A stretch of 46,009 bases of DNA from Granulosicoccus sp. (GTDB taxonomy: Bacteria; Pseudomonadota; Gammaproteobacteria; Granulosicoccales; Granulosicoccaceae), in contig JAHDGK010000039.1 in the NCBI GenBank assembly GCA_020627685.1, forward strand, positions 1 through 46,009, written 5' to 3'. Made by a program: the position numbers and the translations under genes. Numbering within the stretch: position 1 is the stretch's first letter; the number at the start of each line of letters is the position of its first letter. This document shows, piece after piece, positions 16,513-25,617 of the stretch. Below the pieces are notes generated by a model. The model worked only from the letters and a program-made list of their open reading frames with translations, was not told the origin of the DNA and did no database searches.

Positions 16513-17718
16513 ATGACGAACAGTGAGTTGCCGGCTTCGGAGTCCAATTCGGGCGGAAGATCAGCGGAAGGTCAATCAGAATCATCTTCGGGAAATAACC
16601 CGCAGCGTCGCAATCAACGTGGCCGGAATCGTCAGAACAATAACGGCGGGCAGCGTGCGGAAGGTGGAAATAACCGCAACAGAAACAAGCGGAATCCGCG
16701 CAACAATCGAAATCGCCCTCGCGATAACGACGATATCGGTAATCGCATCGGCCCTGGTAACAGGGCGCTGAGACCGCCTCGCGAAATTACCGAAGAGATG
16801 GATAACATCGGCAACCGAGCGTTGCCTGAGCCTGCAACGGCAATCGAATACGACGACGATAATTTCGGTAATCGCGATCATTTCAATGTTAATAATCGTT
16901 TTCCATCCGATAGCAATCTCATTGGCATGGAAGATCCCTACCAAGTCGGTAGCTTAGTGATGGGGGGCAATTCCCGCTCGCAAGGTAACCGTGGCAAAGG
17001 TCGCGGTAATCAAAATCGGCGACAGCAGGGCCAGGGGCAAGGGCAGGGTCAGCAACGCGGCCAGAGAAACAATCAGGCGCGTACCAATAATCGCAATAAT
17101 CAGAATAGGAATAATCAAAACCGGAACAAGCAGCGCGCTGCTGGCTCCGAAGACGGCCAAGGCGGCAATCAAAACCCCGGACAGAACCGGAACCGCAACC
17201 AGAATCGCAACCGTAATCAGAACCGCAATAGAAATCAAAACCGGAATCCTCGTTCGCAGAATGAGGCGAATTCTGAGTCGGGTCCGACCTCTGGAACGTC
17301 GGCGTCATCAACTCCTGAACAAGCATCAAACACGGCTCCAGTGCAAAATAGCAGCAACGCTGTTGTGTCGTCGCCAGCCAACACGCCGGTAACCTCGGTT
17401 AAGTCGCCGGCACCGGCCACCGCGCCCAGTGCTCCAACTGATGCAGCTGGCGCGCCGGTGAAAAAGCCGCGCGCACCTAGAAAACCCAAGGTTGCTGCCG
17501 AGGCCTCCGAGAGCGCTAAACCTGCTGCAAAAAAGACACGGGCAAAAGCTGCAACGGCTGCAACTGATACGTCTGCCGAAAGCGCACCGGTTAAAAAGAC
17601 AAGGGCAGTGAAGAAGAAAGCCAGCACTAAGGCTGCCTCTTCAGACGGCGCTAAGACTAAGTCGAAAGTTGCTGCGAAGCCAAGAGCAAAAAAGCCCCCT
17701 GCGGATACCACTGAGTAG
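16513..17718 (+). CDS. low-complexity Asn/Arg-rich protein with Lys/Ala histone-like tail, unknown function
   Basis: A 401-residue protein, predicted by eye to be almost wholly disordered. Residues 1-75 are Asn/Arg/Gly-rich. Residues 75-150 are more acidic and contain three GNR units (DIGNRIGPGNRAL, DNIGNRALPEP, DNFGNRDHF). Residues 155-250 are Gly/Arg/Gln/Asn repeats with QNRNRN units. A Ser/Thr/Pro/Ala linker follows to about 310. The last 90 residues carry repeated KKxRA/KPRAPRKPK blocks like bacterial histone-H1-like tails. There is no signal peptide or membrane segment. Strong positive charge suggests binding to RNA or DNA (inference). Resemblance to disordered arms of RNase E or Rho is only compositional. 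It has no same-strand neighbour and a 402-base upstream region. Confidence 0.75.
   Translation: MTNSELPASESNSGGRSAEGQSESSSGNNPQRRNQRGRNRQNNNGGQRAEGGNNRNRNKRNPRNNRNRPRDNDDIGNRIGPGNRALRPPREITEEMDNIGNRALPEPATAIEYDDDNFGNRDHFNVNNRFPSDSNLIGMEDPYQVGSLVMGGNSRSQGNRGKGRGNQNRRQQGQGQGQGQQRGQRNNQARTNNRNNQNRNNQNRNKQRAAGSEDGQGGNQNPGQNRNRNQNRNRNQNRNRNQNRNPRSQNEANSESGPTSGTSASSTPEQASNTAPVQNSSNAVVSSPANTPVTSVKSPAPATAPSAPTDAAGAPVKKPRAPRKPKVAAEASESAKPAAKKTRAKAATAATDTSAESAPVKKTRAVKKKASTKAASSDGAKTKSKVAAKPRAKKPPADTTE
17182..17247 (+). repeat. QNRNRN-coding tandem repeat
   Basis: Three 18-base units and one partial 12-base unit encode QNRNRN three times and then QNRN (residues 224-245 of the disordered protein). Arg is written as CGG, CGC, CGT and AGA and Asn as AAC and AAT across units. 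The repeat is therefore better kept at protein than at DNA level. Confidence 0.85.
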
Positions 17719-17749
17719 GTCCGAAGAGGGCTTGACGTAACGATAATGT

Positions 17750-17783
17750 TTAAACGGGCGTTGAGTGACGAACGCTCGTTTAA
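17750..17783. terminator. stem-loop between convergent genes
   Basis: TTAAACGGGCGTT (17750-17762) and AACGCTCGTTTAA (17771-17783) form a 13-bp stem with one G-T wobble and an 8-base loop. It lies between the stop codons of the disordered protein and ETF-QO. There is no T-tract on either side, so its termination role is inferred from position. Confidence 0.5.
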
Positions 17784-17785
17784 GT

Positions 17786-19444
17786 CTACATATTAGGGTA
17801 GTTTGGACCGCCGCCGCCCTCAGGCACTACCCATGTGATGTTCTGAGCAGGATCTTTAATATCGCAAGTTTTGCAGTGTATGCAGTTTTGCGAATTAATT
17901 TGAAAGCGCGGAGTTTCTTCCTCGATGATTACTTCGTACACACCAACCGGGCAGTAACGTTGTGCAGGCTCTGCGAATTGAGGCAAGTTGTCTCTTATTG
18001 GTAATTCGCTATCGCTAAGCTTTAAGTGAACGGGCTGATTCTCTTCGTGGTTGGTATTGGATAAGAATACGGAAGAGGGCTTGTCAAAACTCACCACACC
18101 ATCCGGCTTCGGGTAATTTGGTGGATTGCATGCGTCAGCTCGCTTTAAACAAGCATGGTCCGGTATTTCATCGCGAAAATTGAAAGGAAGTTTTCCACCG
18201 AAAAAGTTTTGATCGATGTAATTGTAGGCACCGCCTAAATACATACCGAACTTATGTAGGGCAGGGCCCCAGTTGCGTGAACTCTTTAATTCTTGACCCG
18301 CCCAGCTATCAAGGTAGGCGTCGGTGAATTCAACTAATTCACGTCCTTCATCACCGTTTGCCAATGCGGCAGCGATGGTCTCGGCCGCCACCATGCCTGA
18401 TTTCATGGCCGTATGAGTGCCTTTGATTTTAGAAAAATTCAAAGTGCCGGCGTCGCATCCGACTAGTAAGCCGCCTGGCATGCTCATGCGTGGCAAGGAG
18501 TTCAATCCACCTTTAGCAATGGCTCTAGCGCCATAGCAAATTCGTTCACCGCCCTCCAGCACCTCTTTGATAACAGGGTGTTGTTTGAACCGTTGAAATT
18601 CATCGAATGTGCTTAGGTGTGGATTGGAATAATTCAAATCAATGATTAATCCGACGACCACTTGATTGTCCTCTAGGTGGTACATAAAAGCCCCACCGGT
18701 TGAGGAAGTTTCTGATAAAGGCCATCCAGCACCATGCACCACAACTCCTGGCTCATGCTTGGCAGGGTCTATCTGCCAGAGCTCTTTTAAACCGATGCCG
18801 TAATGTTGTGGTGACTTGCCCTCATCGAGTTTGAATTGACTGATGAGCTCTTTACCTAAATGTCCGCGGCAACCTTCCGCAAAGACTGTGTATTTGGCGT
18901 GCAACTCCATGCCACGTTCGAATCCGTCTTTAGGATTGCCTTGCTCATCTAATCCCATATCACCCGTGGCAACACCTTTAATACGTCCGTCTTCGTGGTA
19001 CAAAATTTCAGCGGCTGCAAAGCCTGGAAATATCTCTACGCCTAGTGCTTCGGCTTTCTCACCTAACCAGCGAGTTAAATTCCCGAGGCTTGCAACGTAG
19101 TTACCATGATTGTGCATGGTCTTTGGAGACATGAAGGCAGGCATTCGAATGGACTTTTCCGCACTGGTGAAGAACATGATGTCATCACGTGTCACTGCGG
19201 TTTTCAGAGGAGCGTCTTCTGCTTCCCAGTCGGGGAAAAGCTCTGTCAACGCACGCGGCTCGATTACCGCACCTGAGAGAATATGAGCTCCGACTTCCGA
19301 GCCTTTTTCAAGCACGACGACGCTGATTTCTTGTTCTTTTTCTTGTGCCAATTGCATTAACCGACAAGCCGTAGAGAGACCGGCAGGGCCAGCCCCGACC
19401 ACTACGACATCAAACTCCATCGATTCTCGTTCTTCACTGCTCAT
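17786..19444 (-). CDS. electron transfer flavoprotein-ubiquinone oxidoreductase
   Basis: A 552-residue protein of full family length. The N-terminal FAD motif VVVVGAGPAGLSTACRL (about 12-28) is followed by GAHILSGAVIEPRAL, typical of ETF-QO. Mid-protein GIGLKELW, MYHLEDNQVVVGLI and GGLNSLPRMSMPGG correspond to the ubiquinone-binding and FAD domains. The C-terminal 4Fe-4S ligands lie in RYCPVG and NCIHCKTCDIKDP. It is a peripheral membrane enzyme that takes electrons from reduced ETF and reduces ubiquinone. It therefore links the acyl-CoA dehydrogenase and amino acid catabolic steps in this window to respiration. It is monocistronic as far as can be seen. Confidence 0.97.
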   Translation of the reverse strand: MSSEERESMEFDVVVVGAGPAGLSTACRLMQLAQEKEQEISVVVLEKGSEVGAHILSGAVIEPRALTELFPDWEAEDAPLKTAVTRDDIMFFTSAEKSIRMPAFMSPKTMHNHGNYVASLGNLTRWLGEKAEALGVEIFPGFAAAEILYHEDGRIKGVATGDMGLDEQGNPKDGFERGMELHAKYTVFAEGCRGHLGKELISQFKLDEGKSPQHYGIGLKELWQIDPAKHEPGVVVHGAGWPLSETSSTGGAFMYHLEDNQVVVGLIIDLNYSNPHLSTFDEFQRFKQHPVIKEVLEGGERICYGARAIAKGGLNSLPRMSMPGGLLVGCDAGTLNFSKIKGTHTAMKSGMVAAETIAAALANGDEGRELVEFTDAYLDSWAGQELKSSRNWGPALHKFGMYLGGAYNYIDQNFFGGKLPFNFRDEIPDHACLKRADACNPPNYPKPDGVVSFDKPSSVFLSNTNHEENQPVHLKLSDSELPIRDNLPQFAEPAQRYCPVGVYEVIIEEETPRFQINSQNCIHCKTCDIKDPAQNITWVVPEGGGGPNYPNM

Positions 19445-19557
19445 ATTGCGTTCTCTTGTTGTCCTAGGCTGTAGCCTGCATCGTTTGCAAGCTCAGTGTG
19501 AATATTCGTTTAAATCTGTGTTTTTCAGCAACCGCGTACTCGTTATCAAACGACGTA

Positions 19558-20970
19558 TTAGCGACCAAATGTATCCAAAGCCAGTAAGTTTGTGGACTTT
19601 CCGCGTTTTGCCGGTATGGCTGTCGCGTTGCATTCGTTTTTAAGACGGGTGCTCAAAGCATCCATGGCCTTTCTTTCACCGTGTACCAGCAATGCCGGTG
19701 GTGAGTTTTCGAAACTTCGGTACCAGTCGACCATGCCTTGTTGATCGGCATGAGCGGACAAGCCGCCCACCGTATGGATACTGGCCCGCACTTGTATTTT
19801 GTCGCCCCATATTTTTACGCTCTTAGCACCATCTACCAGTTTACGTCCCAATGAGCCCGGCGATTGATAGCCTGAGATGATGACGTGGGCATCTTGCCGC
19901 CACAGATTGTGCTTGAGGTGGTGCATGATGCGTCCGCCTGTGCACATGCCACTGCCTGCGATGACGATAGCGCCTGAAGCCATCTGATTGATAGCTCGCG
20001 ATTCGTCAGCAGTTTGAGAGAACTTAAGGTTGGGCATGGCTAGTAGTGGACCGTTCTTACGGTAATAAGCGGCGGCTTCCTCGTCATATAAGTTGGTATG
20101 TTTTAAATAGACTTCGCTTGCCCGGATTGCCATTGGGCTGTCCAGAAAAATATTCCAGCGACCCAAATCCCACTCGTCAAAATACCGCGCCATGGTGTAG
20201 AGAATCATCTGACTTCGACCGACGGAAAAAGCCGGAATCAGAATATTACCGCGCACACTGCTAAGAGCACTGGCAATTTCGCTCACCTCCACTAACGTTT
20301 CCGACCAATCGCGATGTAAACGATTGCCGTAGGTGCTTTCCATCAGCACCATGTCCGCATTTTTTAAATAACTGAAATCACGAAGGATAGGTGAGCCTCG
20401 ATGACCCAGGTCTCCACTAAAGACCACCGTTCGAGTGTTTTGGCCGTTGGTTAATGTCAGCTCAACCATCGATGAGCCCAGAATATGCCCCGCATCAAAT
20501 AGTCGGATGGAAACTCCGTTGGCAATCTCCCGAGGCGTTTCGTATTCCAACGCTTCGAGTCGATCCATGGTGTTTTCAACATCACTCTGGTCGTATAGAG
20601 GCTTTAACAGGGGTTTGCCCGATCGGCGTCGGCGTTTGTTTCTGTATTCCACATCACGGGCGTTTAGGTGAGCTGAGTCTTTTAGAAGAATTTGTACTAA
20701 ATCGCAGGTGGCTATGTGGGTATGGATTTTTCCCGTGAAGCCCTGATCGATAAGCATGGGTAAACGGCCGCAATGATCAATATGTGCATGGCTGAGAACG
20801 ACAGCATCCAGTTCGGCCGGATTAAACGGGAAACCGTCGTGATTTCTCAGTTCGTCCTTTTTCCTACCTTGTATGAGGCCGCAGTCGAGTAAAATCTTAG
20901 TGTTGCCCAGCTCTATAAGATGGCAAGAGCCTGTGACTTCCTCCGCGGCACCGTAACTTGTCAGTTTCAT
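19558..20970 (-). CDS. MBL-fold metallo-hydrolase with beta-CASP and RMMBL domains (RNA-processing type)
   Basis: A 470-residue protein. The metallo-beta-lactamase core has HAHIDHCGRLP (metal-binding HxHxDH, about residues 61-66), FDAGHILGSSMVEL and VVFSGDLGHRGSPIL with the later His and Asp ligands. The beta-CASP insert follows (NILIPAFSVGRSQMIL, MCTGGRIMHHL). The C-terminal HTVGGLSAHADQQGMVDWY and PALLVHGE match the RMMBL region. Members of this CPSF73-like family are zinc-dependent RNA endonucleases or exonucleases. Some bacterial copies have no known substrate. The flanking genes do not specify a pathway. Confidence 0.92.
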   Translation of the reverse strand: MKLTSYGAAEEVTGSCHLIELGNTKILLDCGLIQGRKKDELRNHDGFPFNPAELDAVVLSHAHIDHCGRLPMLIDQGFTGKIHTHIATCDLVQILLKDSAHLNARDVEYRNKRRRRSGKPLLKPLYDQSDVENTMDRLEALEYETPREIANGVSIRLFDAGHILGSSMVELTLTNGQNTRTVVFSGDLGHRGSPILRDFSYLKNADMVLMESTYGNRLHRDWSETLVEVSEIASALSSVRGNILIPAFSVGRSQMILYTMARYFDEWDLGRWNIFLDSPMAIRASEVYLKHTNLYDEEAAAYYRKNGPLLAMPNLKFSQTADESRAINQMASGAIVIAGSGMCTGGRIMHHLKHNLWRQDAHVIISGYQSPGSLGRKLVDGAKSVKIWGDKIQVRASIHTVGGLSAHADQQGMVDWYRSFENSPPALLVHGERKAMDALSTRLKNECNATAIPAKRGKSTNLLALDTFGR

Positions 20971-21104
20971 GGCGTTTAATCAGCCGCCGGGATAAGGCGC
21001 GGCATAGGTTTCCCCGTATACAATGGGCATTGTATCCAAGACAGAGCCGTTTGATCCTTCCGGGCAGCACTGTTGTTACGTGAATTTTAATTTACCCATA
21101 GGTT

Positions 21105-23402
21105 TTGAAGCATTTGTCGAATTTTTCTACACCGTTGAGCTCCGCCCTGATCACTGAAAACACTGAGCTTTACGCAACCTGTGGTACCGGACTAGAGCGG
21201 TTACTGGTCGAGGAATTTAAAGCGCTGGGTATAGAGGGTGTGCAGAGCGCCGGTGCCGGTGTCCGGTTTCTGGGAGGGCTTAAGGCCGGCTATACAGCGT
21301 GTCTATGGTCCCGCATCGCTAATCGAGTGATACTGCCCATCCATTCTGGGCCTGCGGCGACACCCGAAGAGCTGTATTCCCTGGTTCAGGAAATTAGCTG
21401 GGCAGATCATGTTGATGTGGACGGAACTCTTGCCGTGGATTTTTATACGGCTAAATCTGCCATTACCCATTCGCAATACGGTGCACTCAAGGTCAAGGAT
21501 GCTGTCGTTGATCAGTTTCGCGAGACAACGGGCCGGCGGCCGAATGTTGAACGCGATACTCCTGATTTGCGAATCAATGTCTACTTGTTTCGAGACAAAG
21601 CGCGAATTGCTATCGATCTGTCGGGCAGCAGCTTGCACCGTCGTGGCTATCGAGACGCACAGGGGTTGGCTCCACTTAAAGAGAACCTGGCTGCTGCGTT
21701 GTTATATGCCTGCGGATGGCCGCAGGCTTTGGAAGAAGGTAAAACCCTAGTAGATCCTATGTGTGGATCAGGTACGTTATTGATAGAAGCGGCCATGATG
21801 GCTTGTCGAATAGCCCCGGGAATACACAGAGATTACTTTGGATTCGAAGGATGGAAAGGCCATGATGAGGCGCTTTGGAACAACTTGCTAGAAGAGGCGC
21901 TTGATCAGCGACGGGATAGTCCAGCCTTAGTTGCCGGTGCTGATCAAGACGCCTTAGCCGTCGACAATTGCCAGCACAATATTATGCAGGCGGATTTGCA
22001 AGATGCCATCGTTGTAGAGCGATTAGCGTTAAGCGCCGGTCGTCCGGCGAGCATAGGGAATATCGGAGAGGGTTTACTGATAACGAACCCGCCATATGGA
22101 GAGCGCCTAGCCGCTGATAAAGCGTTTTACAGCTCGTTAGGTACTGACATCAGTCGCTTTTACGCGGGTTGGCAGTGCGCTTTATTTACTGCAACTGCGG
22201 CACCGTACGCCCGTGCAAGACTACCTTTGTCACAAACGTTGTTGGTACGCAACGGGGGTATCGACTGCGTTTTACTCACCGGGGACATCCCGAGTAGCGG
22301 TATACAGCGTAAGAGCACTGCTGAATCAGCTGCCATCGAAGATGAAAAGGATGAAGCGCATCCGCAGGCAGCGTTATATCGTGGCAAGCAAGAGTTTGAT
22401 GAAAAGCCTGGTGAGCCCGCTGGAATCGATGCCACGGCGTTTGTAAACCGGCTGAATAAAAACAGAAAAGCTCTGAAAGGGTGGATCAGGCAGAATGAAA
22501 TTACCGCGTATAGGGTGTACGACGCCGACTTGCCGGAATTTGCCGTGGCCATCGATATTTATCAAAGCGACACGACTCATTGTGTCGTGCAAGAGTATCA
22601 AGCCCCAGCGACAGTCAATCGTGCCATGGCTGAAGCCAGGCTCGACGCCATCATGAAGGCCATGCCCGATATATTGAATATCGATGCGGCACAGGTTCAT
22701 CTGAAAGTCCGGGAAGTTCAATCCGGTTTGCAACAGTACGAAAAACAGAAAGCCAGCCAAAGTCTCACGGCAACCGTGACCGAATTTGGGGCGCCATTGG
22801 AAGTCAACTTCACGGACTATCTTGATACTGGTTTATTTCTGGATCATCGCCCGGTTAGGCGCTATTTGTTCAAGAATTCAAAAGGTAAACGGTTTTTAAA
22901 TTTGTTTGCTTACACGGCTTCCGCAACTGTTGCAGCTGTCGCAGGTGGCGCGGCAAGCAGTGTGTCTGTTGACACGTCAAACCGATATTGTCAGTGGGCC
23001 ATGAGAAACCTAGATCGCAACAATGCAGCTCAACAGAAACACGAGGTGGTGCGGCAAGACGTGCTCGCTTGGTTGGATGGTGCGGCAATAGGTATCCGTG
23101 ACGAATCAAAATTTGATCTTATACTGCTCGATCCGCCGACGTTTTCAAACTCAAGTGCTTTGGACGATGACTGGAACGTTCAGCGTGATCATGTCAAAGC
23201 CATCGATGCTTGTTTGAAGCTCTTAGCTCCCGGTGGAACGCTCATTTTTTCCAACAATTTTCGAAGATTTAAAATGGATGCTGCACTGTTGGAAGACACG
23301 ACTCGCGGTATTCGTGTCGAAGATAAAAATCGTTGGTCCATCGATCGGGACTTCCAGAGAAATGCCCGGATTCATCAATGTTGGTTCATTCATAAAGAGT
23401 AA
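21105..23402 (+). CDS. rlmKL: fused 23S rRNA methyltransferase RlmKL (m2G2445 and m7G2069)
   Basis: A 765-residue two-headed methyltransferase. The N-terminal THUMP region (about 20-170) leads to the RlmL domain, with DPMCGSGTLLIEAA near 217 and the NPPYGERL catalytic motif at 328-335. The RlmK half begins with NRLNKNRKALKGWIRQNEI near 445. It includes DYLDTGLFLDHRPVRRYL, then FLNLFAYTASATVAA (SAM site) and LILLDPPTFSNS near 670. The fused architecture is typical of gammaproteobacteria. The start is uncertain: TTG at 21105 is the longest option, and a TTG at 21114 or 21134 would also keep the THUMP fold. A terminator follows directly. Confidence 0.95.
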   Translation: MKHLSNFSTPLSSALITENTELYATCGTGLERLLVEEFKALGIEGVQSAGAGVRFLGGLKAGYTACLWSRIANRVILPIHSGPAATPEELYSLVQEISWADHVDVDGTLAVDFYTAKSAITHSQYGALKVKDAVVDQFRETTGRRPNVERDTPDLRINVYLFRDKARIAIDLSGSSLHRRGYRDAQGLAPLKENLAAALLYACGWPQALEEGKTLVDPMCGSGTLLIEAAMMACRIAPGIHRDYFGFEGWKGHDEALWNNLLEEALDQRRDSPALVAGADQDALAVDNCQHNIMQADLQDAIVVERLALSAGRPASIGNIGEGLLITNPPYGERLAADKAFYSSLGTDISRFYAGWQCALFTATAAPYARARLPLSQTLLVRNGGIDCVLLTGDIPSSGIQRKSTAESAAIEDEKDEAHPQAALYRGKQEFDEKPGEPAGIDATAFVNRLNKNRKALKGWIRQNEITAYRVYDADLPEFAVAIDIYQSDTTHCVVQEYQAPATVNRAMAEARLDAIMKAMPDILNIDAAQVHLKVREVQSGLQQYEKQKASQSLTATVTEFGAPLEVNFTDYLDTGLFLDHRPVRRYLFKNSKGKRFLNLFAYTASATVAAVAGGAASSVSVDTSNRYCQWAMRNLDRNNAAQQKHEVVRQDVLAWLDGAAIGIRDESKFDLILLDPPTFSNSSALDDDWNVQRDHVKAIDACLKLLAPGGTLIFSNNFRRFKMDAALLEDTTRGIRVEDKNRWSIDRDFQRNARIHQCWFIHKE

Positions 23403-23406
23403 TCAT

Positions 23407-23426
23407 AAGCACTAAACAGTGCTTTT
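23407..23426 (+). terminator. rho-independent terminator after rlmKL
   Basis: AAGCACT (23407-23413), loop AAAC, and AGTGCTT (23418-23424) form a 7-bp stem followed by TTATT. It begins five bases past the rlmKL stop codon. Confidence 0.75.
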
Positions 23427-23495
23427 ATTGTCAAAGCGCGATGATGAATTATTCATCGTATAGTTCGGTATAAACAACAAAAATCAGAGGTTTTC

Positions 23496-24599
23496 GTGGC
23501 TGAATTTTTTTATGAGTATGGGTTGTTCTTTCTAAAAGCCCTGACGTTTGTCGTGGCTGCCGTGGTCATTATTATGTCCATTGTTGCTGCTGCGATGAAA
23601 AGTCGGGAGGCGGGTGGTGGATCCGATTCCGGGCACATTGAAATTAAGAAGTTTAATGAACGTCTCGAAGATATGCAGGAATCACTCTCGTTCTCTTTAC
23701 TGTCTCCGGAAATGCGAAAGCAAGCGGAGAAAGATAAGAAAGCGGCTGAAAAAGCGGAGCGCAAGGCCGCGAAAGCGGCGGCTAAAAAGGCCAAGAAACA
23801 GCGTGGTGAAGGCGAGACCATCGTGCCTGAAAAAACAACGACTCGGTTGTACGTCATGGATTTTGACGGTGATATCAGAGCCAGTGCGGTGGAGCGACTC
23901 CGTCGTGAAATCACAGCCGTGCTGACAACCGCAACGCCTGAAGACGAAGTTTTAATTCGATTGGAAAGCGGCGGGGGGATGGTCACCTCATACGGACTAG
24001 CCGCTTCTCAACTTGATCGCATTCGAGATAAGAAAATTCCACTCACCATTTGTGTTGATAAGGTGGCAGCGAGTGGTGGGTACATGATGGCGTGTGTAGC
24101 AGATAAGTTGGTTGCAGCGCCGTTTGCTGTTCTGGGATCCATCGGTGTGGTAGCGCAGATACCTAACGTGCATCGCCTGCTTAAGGATATGAAAATAGAT
24201 TTTGAAATGCTCACTGCCGGAAAGTACAAACGTACGTTGACGGTATTCGGTGAAAACACCGATGAAGGGCGTCAGAAATTTATTGAAGACATTGAACGTA
24301 TTCATGCGCAGTTCAAACAATACGTTGTTGAGCGCCGTCCCCAATTGGATATCGAAGCTGTCGCAACCGGTGAAATCTGGTCCGGGCAGGACACGCTGGA
24401 TTTGAAACTAGCCGATGAGCTTGCGACCAGTGATCAGTACATGATCGATGCCTGTGAAGAGCGGGAAGTATTGCTGCTTGAATACAAGGAGAAGAAAGGC
24501 ATGTTTGATCGCTTATCTATCGGCGTTCAAAGCACGATAGACGGGGTCTTACTGAAGTGGTTTGACAGGCTGATGAAGAGTCGTTTTTCAATTGGTTAG
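23496..24599 (+). CDS. sohB: SohB-type signal peptide peptidase, serine peptidase family S49
   Basis: A 367-residue inner-membrane protease. One N-terminal membrane segment at about 13-33 is followed by an Ala/Lys/Glu-rich charged helix (about 74-105). The peptidase domain comes next. The catalytic Ser193 lies in DKVAASGGYMMAC, with the general-base Lys245 in TAGKYKRTLTVF and the S49 motif LGSIGVVAQIPN between them. S49 enzymes degrade cleaved signal peptides and other membrane peptides, working as oligomers on the periplasmic face. GTG is the start, and the codon after it begins the conserved AEFFYEYGLFFLKA. The length agrees with gammaproteobacterial SohB (about 350). Confidence 0.95.
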   Translation: MAEFFYEYGLFFLKALTFVVAAVVIIMSIVAAAMKSREAGGGSDSGHIEIKKFNERLEDMQESLSFSLLSPEMRKQAEKDKKAAEKAERKAAKAAAKKAKKQRGEGETIVPEKTTTRLYVMDFDGDIRASAVERLRREITAVLTTATPEDEVLIRLESGGGMVTSYGLAASQLDRIRDKKIPLTICVDKVAASGGYMMACVADKLVAAPFAVLGSIGVVAQIPNVHRLLKDMKIDFEMLTAGKYKRTLTVFGENTDEGRQKFIEDIERIHAQFKQYVVERRPQLDIEAVATGEIWSGQDTLDLKLADELATSDQYMIDACEEREVLLLEYKEKKGMFDRLSIGVQSTIDGVLLKWFDRLMKSRFSIG

Positions 24600-24620
24600 C
24601 GTGTAGTCAGACCTTGTTCC

Positions 24621-24639
24621 GGCCCACAGAATGTGGGCC
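24621..24639 (+). terminator. stem-loop after sohB
   Basis: GGCCCACA (24621-24628), loop GAA, and TGTGGGCC (24632-24639) form a GC-rich 8-bp stem 22 bases after the sohB stop. No T-tract follows directly, although TTTT occurs at 24651-24654. Confidence 0.5.
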
Positions 24640-24769
24640 CGAAACGCCCGTTTTGGGTGATCCAGACACAGATATGAGTGCTGCTTCTCCAATGTAACCC
24701 GACTCTCTTACTATCGCTATGTTACGTGCCGCTACCCCTATTGGTGACGTTGTTTATCAGGGTAGTTTC

Positions 24770-25615
24770 ATGCAAGCGGAGAGGAAACGTAGTTTTGCGT
24801 CAGTCATGGCTGACTCCTTTCAGTTTAATGACGGCAAGTTGCCTTCTTTGCCCAATGCCGTTGTTTATCTTGAAAAGGCGATGCGAGATGATTCTGTAGG
24901 CCTCTCAGAACTCTCCGAATTATTGTCAAAAGATCCTGTCCTTGCTGCCCGTCTTGTGCGGGTCAGTAACAGTGCGTACTACAGGGCCATGTCTCCAGCT
25001 GAAACTGTTCCCGCTGCCGTCACCCGAATCGGGTTTAAAGCGACTCGCAATATAGCGCTGGGATTATTGCAAAATTCCTTTGTTGCTCGAAACGATGTTA
25101 TCGCTGCGATGATTTCAGAGCTTTGGATGGAATCGTTGAGAACAGCGGCCGTGGCGCAAGCGCTGGCAGCACATTACACCTTAATGGATTCACAGAAAGC
25201 CTTACTGGGCGGGTTGATGTACAACGTCGGTCCGATGCTTCTTCTTACCAAAATCGATGACAATACGGATTCCATTGAACGTGCGGATGCTCACCGATTG
25301 ATTGATATGCATGCGGTGGAATTTGGGGTCATGCTTTTGGAATACTGGGAGATGGATACCGAAATGATTGAAGTGGCGGCCAATCGGAATCATTGGACTC
25401 GAGACCATGGTGGCGCCCCCGATCTGGCCGACCTTGTTCTGGTGGCACGAAGTTGTATCCCTGATTTGGAAGGCCGACGCCCGGACTTTCAACAATGCGA
25501 GAACTTACCCAGTTATCAGCGTATGAAAAATTATCTGCGATTAACTGAGTCGTTGGAGAGTATTGTTGACGATGCTGAGGAATCAATTGCTCAAACACTT
25601 GACATGTTCTTTTAG
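24770..25615 (+). CDS. HDOD domain signal-transduction protein
   Basis: A 281-residue protein that is mostly one HDOD domain (about residues 12-205). The segment KLPSLPNAVVYLEKAMRDD leads to LSKDPVLAARLVRVSNSAYY, and AVTRIGFKATRNIALGLL follows, all typical of HDOD. The domain resembles HD phosphohydrolases but usually lacks the catalytic His-Asp pair and acts as a signalling scaffold. An ATG at 24719 is also open. The ATG at 24770 is chosen because AGGG lies seven bases before it, while nothing similar precedes 24719. Its neighbours share no pathway with it. In other bacteria HDOD proteins often connect to c-di-GMP and motility regulation, and two GGDEF-EAL genes occur in this window. Confidence 0.85.
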   Translation: MQAERKRSFASVMADSFQFNDGKLPSLPNAVVYLEKAMRDDSVGLSELSELLSKDPVLAARLVRVSNSAYYRAMSPAETVPAAVTRIGFKATRNIALGLLQNSFVARNDVIAAMISELWMESLRTAAVAQALAAHYTLMDSQKALLGGLMYNVGPMLLLTKIDDNTDSIERADAHRLIDMHAVEFGVMLLEYWEMDTEMIEVAANRNHWTRDHGGAPDLADLVLVARSCIPDLEGRRPDFQQCENLPSYQRMKNYLRLTESLESIVDDAEESIAQTLDMFF

Positions 25616-25617
25616 CC

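Noticed and set aside
16202-16585. 127-residue minus-strand open frame in the leader of the disordered protein gene
   Set aside because: No family resemblance, no ribosome site, and it overlaps the start of the plus-strand gene.
17041-17250. Possible CRISPR-like or DNA-level tandem array
   Set aside because: The repetition lies in frame within a coding sequence, with codon variation and no spacers; it is a protein repeat.
17235-17711. 158-residue minus-strand frame opposite the Lys/Ala-rich tail
   Set aside because: Ala/Val/Phe-rich antisense reading of repetitive Lys/Ala/Pro codons; a composition artefact.
23443-23457. Dyad GATGAAT-T-ATTCATC between rlmKL and sohB
   Set aside because: Could be an operator, but it is AT-rich and short; chance occurrence is likely without comparative data.
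23510-23986. 158-residue minus-strand frame inside sohB
   Set aside because: It is the shadow of the strongly supported S49 protease gene; Ser/Arg-rich and without motifs.
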